From contig JALSTF010000003.1 of the NCBI GenBank assembly GCA_026983895.1, positions 1 to 5,892 of the forward strand: DNA of 5,892 nt, read 5' to 3'. Under the pieces are notes generated by a model that was given only the letters and a program-made list of their open reading frames with translations, was not told the DNA's origin and did no database searches. This stretch comes from Sulfurovum sp. Its GTDB lineage: Bacteria > Campylobacterota > Campylobacteria > Campylobacterales > Sulfurovaceae. Position 1 is the stretch's first letter, and every line of letters starts with the position of its first letter. The translations under genes and the position numbers were made by a program. Below are positions 5,659-5,892 of this stretch, piece after piece.

Positions 5659-5892
5659 TAGACCATCTCCAGTATACCCACCGTGGCCCAGGAGACCAGC
5701 AGGGCAAAGAGAAGGCTGAGCAGGTTGCGCATGATGGTGAAGCGTGCTCCGAACAGTGACCACTCCAGAGGAAGCTGTACGACCCCCAGTGTGACAAAAG
5801 AGAGTATGAACGCAGTCACGGCATAGAGGGAGACCCCATCCTGCAGCAGCTCGCCTCCGATGATATAGCTCAAAAAGGGCTGCCCCACCGAG
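5658..5892 (-). CDS. Permease, upstream half (partial, 5' end off the window)
   Basis: About 77 C-terminal residues of an inner-membrane protein are visible, open to the right edge. The frame begins with SVGQPFLSYIIGGELL, then DGVSLYAVTAFILSF, QLPLEWSLFGARFTIMRNLL and a last hydrophobic segment before the TAA at 5660-5658. A Gly-x-Pro motif followed by an Ala-Phe helix, then LP.E and FG..FT..R, is typical of the UPF0718/ArsP permease core. A GTG near 5888 is in frame but is unlikely to be the start, because the conserved motif begins right at it and the helices expected before it would be missing. It shares the final A of its stop codon with the ATG of the downstream half, so the two are translationally coupled and probably form a heteromeric transporter. 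Confidence 0.75.
   Translation of the reverse strand, partial: SVGQPFLSYIIGGELLQDGVSLYAVTAFILSFVTLGVVQLPLEWSLFGARFTIMRNLLSLLFALLVSWATVGILEMV

Noticed and set aside
5659..5763. N-terminal extension of the downstream permease half to 5763
   Set aside because: The added residues are not permease-like, overlap the conserved end of the upstream half in another frame, and ignore the TAATG overlap and GGAG site that support the start at 5658.

Overview
The window looks like ordinary chromosome from a member of the Campylobacterota (Epsilonproteobacteria), most probably a Sulfurovum- or Sulfurimonas-like chemolithotroph. This is an inference from four things: the gene set (phosphoenolpyruvate synthase, class II superoxide reductase, a small membrane haem protein, a split permease), a moderate GC content, compact gene packing, and promoters with a T-rich block before TATAAT but no classical -35 box. 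No rRNA, tRNA, CRISPR array, transposase gene or phage gene is visible.

Layout. The left two thirds reads rightward: the 3' part of a metallo-beta-lactamase/beta-CASP RNA-processing nuclease (1-1259, start outside the window), a complete phosphoenolpyruvate synthase gene ppsA (1376-3790), and a small ribbon-helix-helix protein (3850-4047). The right third reads leftward: a neelaredoxin-type superoxide reductase (4527-4141), a membrane-anchored haem-binding c-type protein (5048-4608), and two overlapping half-size permease genes (5658-5134 and the partial one running in from the right edge to 5658). The two gene blocks converge on a short spacer at 4048-4140 that holds a perfect 10-bp hairpin.

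How the genes relate. The nuclease and ppsA are co-directional but separated by 116 bp carrying two hairpins in inverted orientation, a REP/REPIN-like structure. PpsA would supply PEP from pyruvate for gluconeogenesis, or for carbon fixation if the host uses the reductive TCA cycle. The superoxide reductase and the haem protein look like separate transcription units concerned with oxidative stress and redox; each has its own TATAAT box and ribosome binding site. The two permease halves share a TAATG stop-start overlap and are probably translated together to form one transporter.

No intergenic gap exceeds about 120 bp. No convincing new system is present. The points most worth following are the REPIN-like doublet before ppsA, the palindrome centred near -41 of the superoxide reductase promoter, the altered active-site loop of that enzyme, and the two-gene permease whose halves resemble each other.
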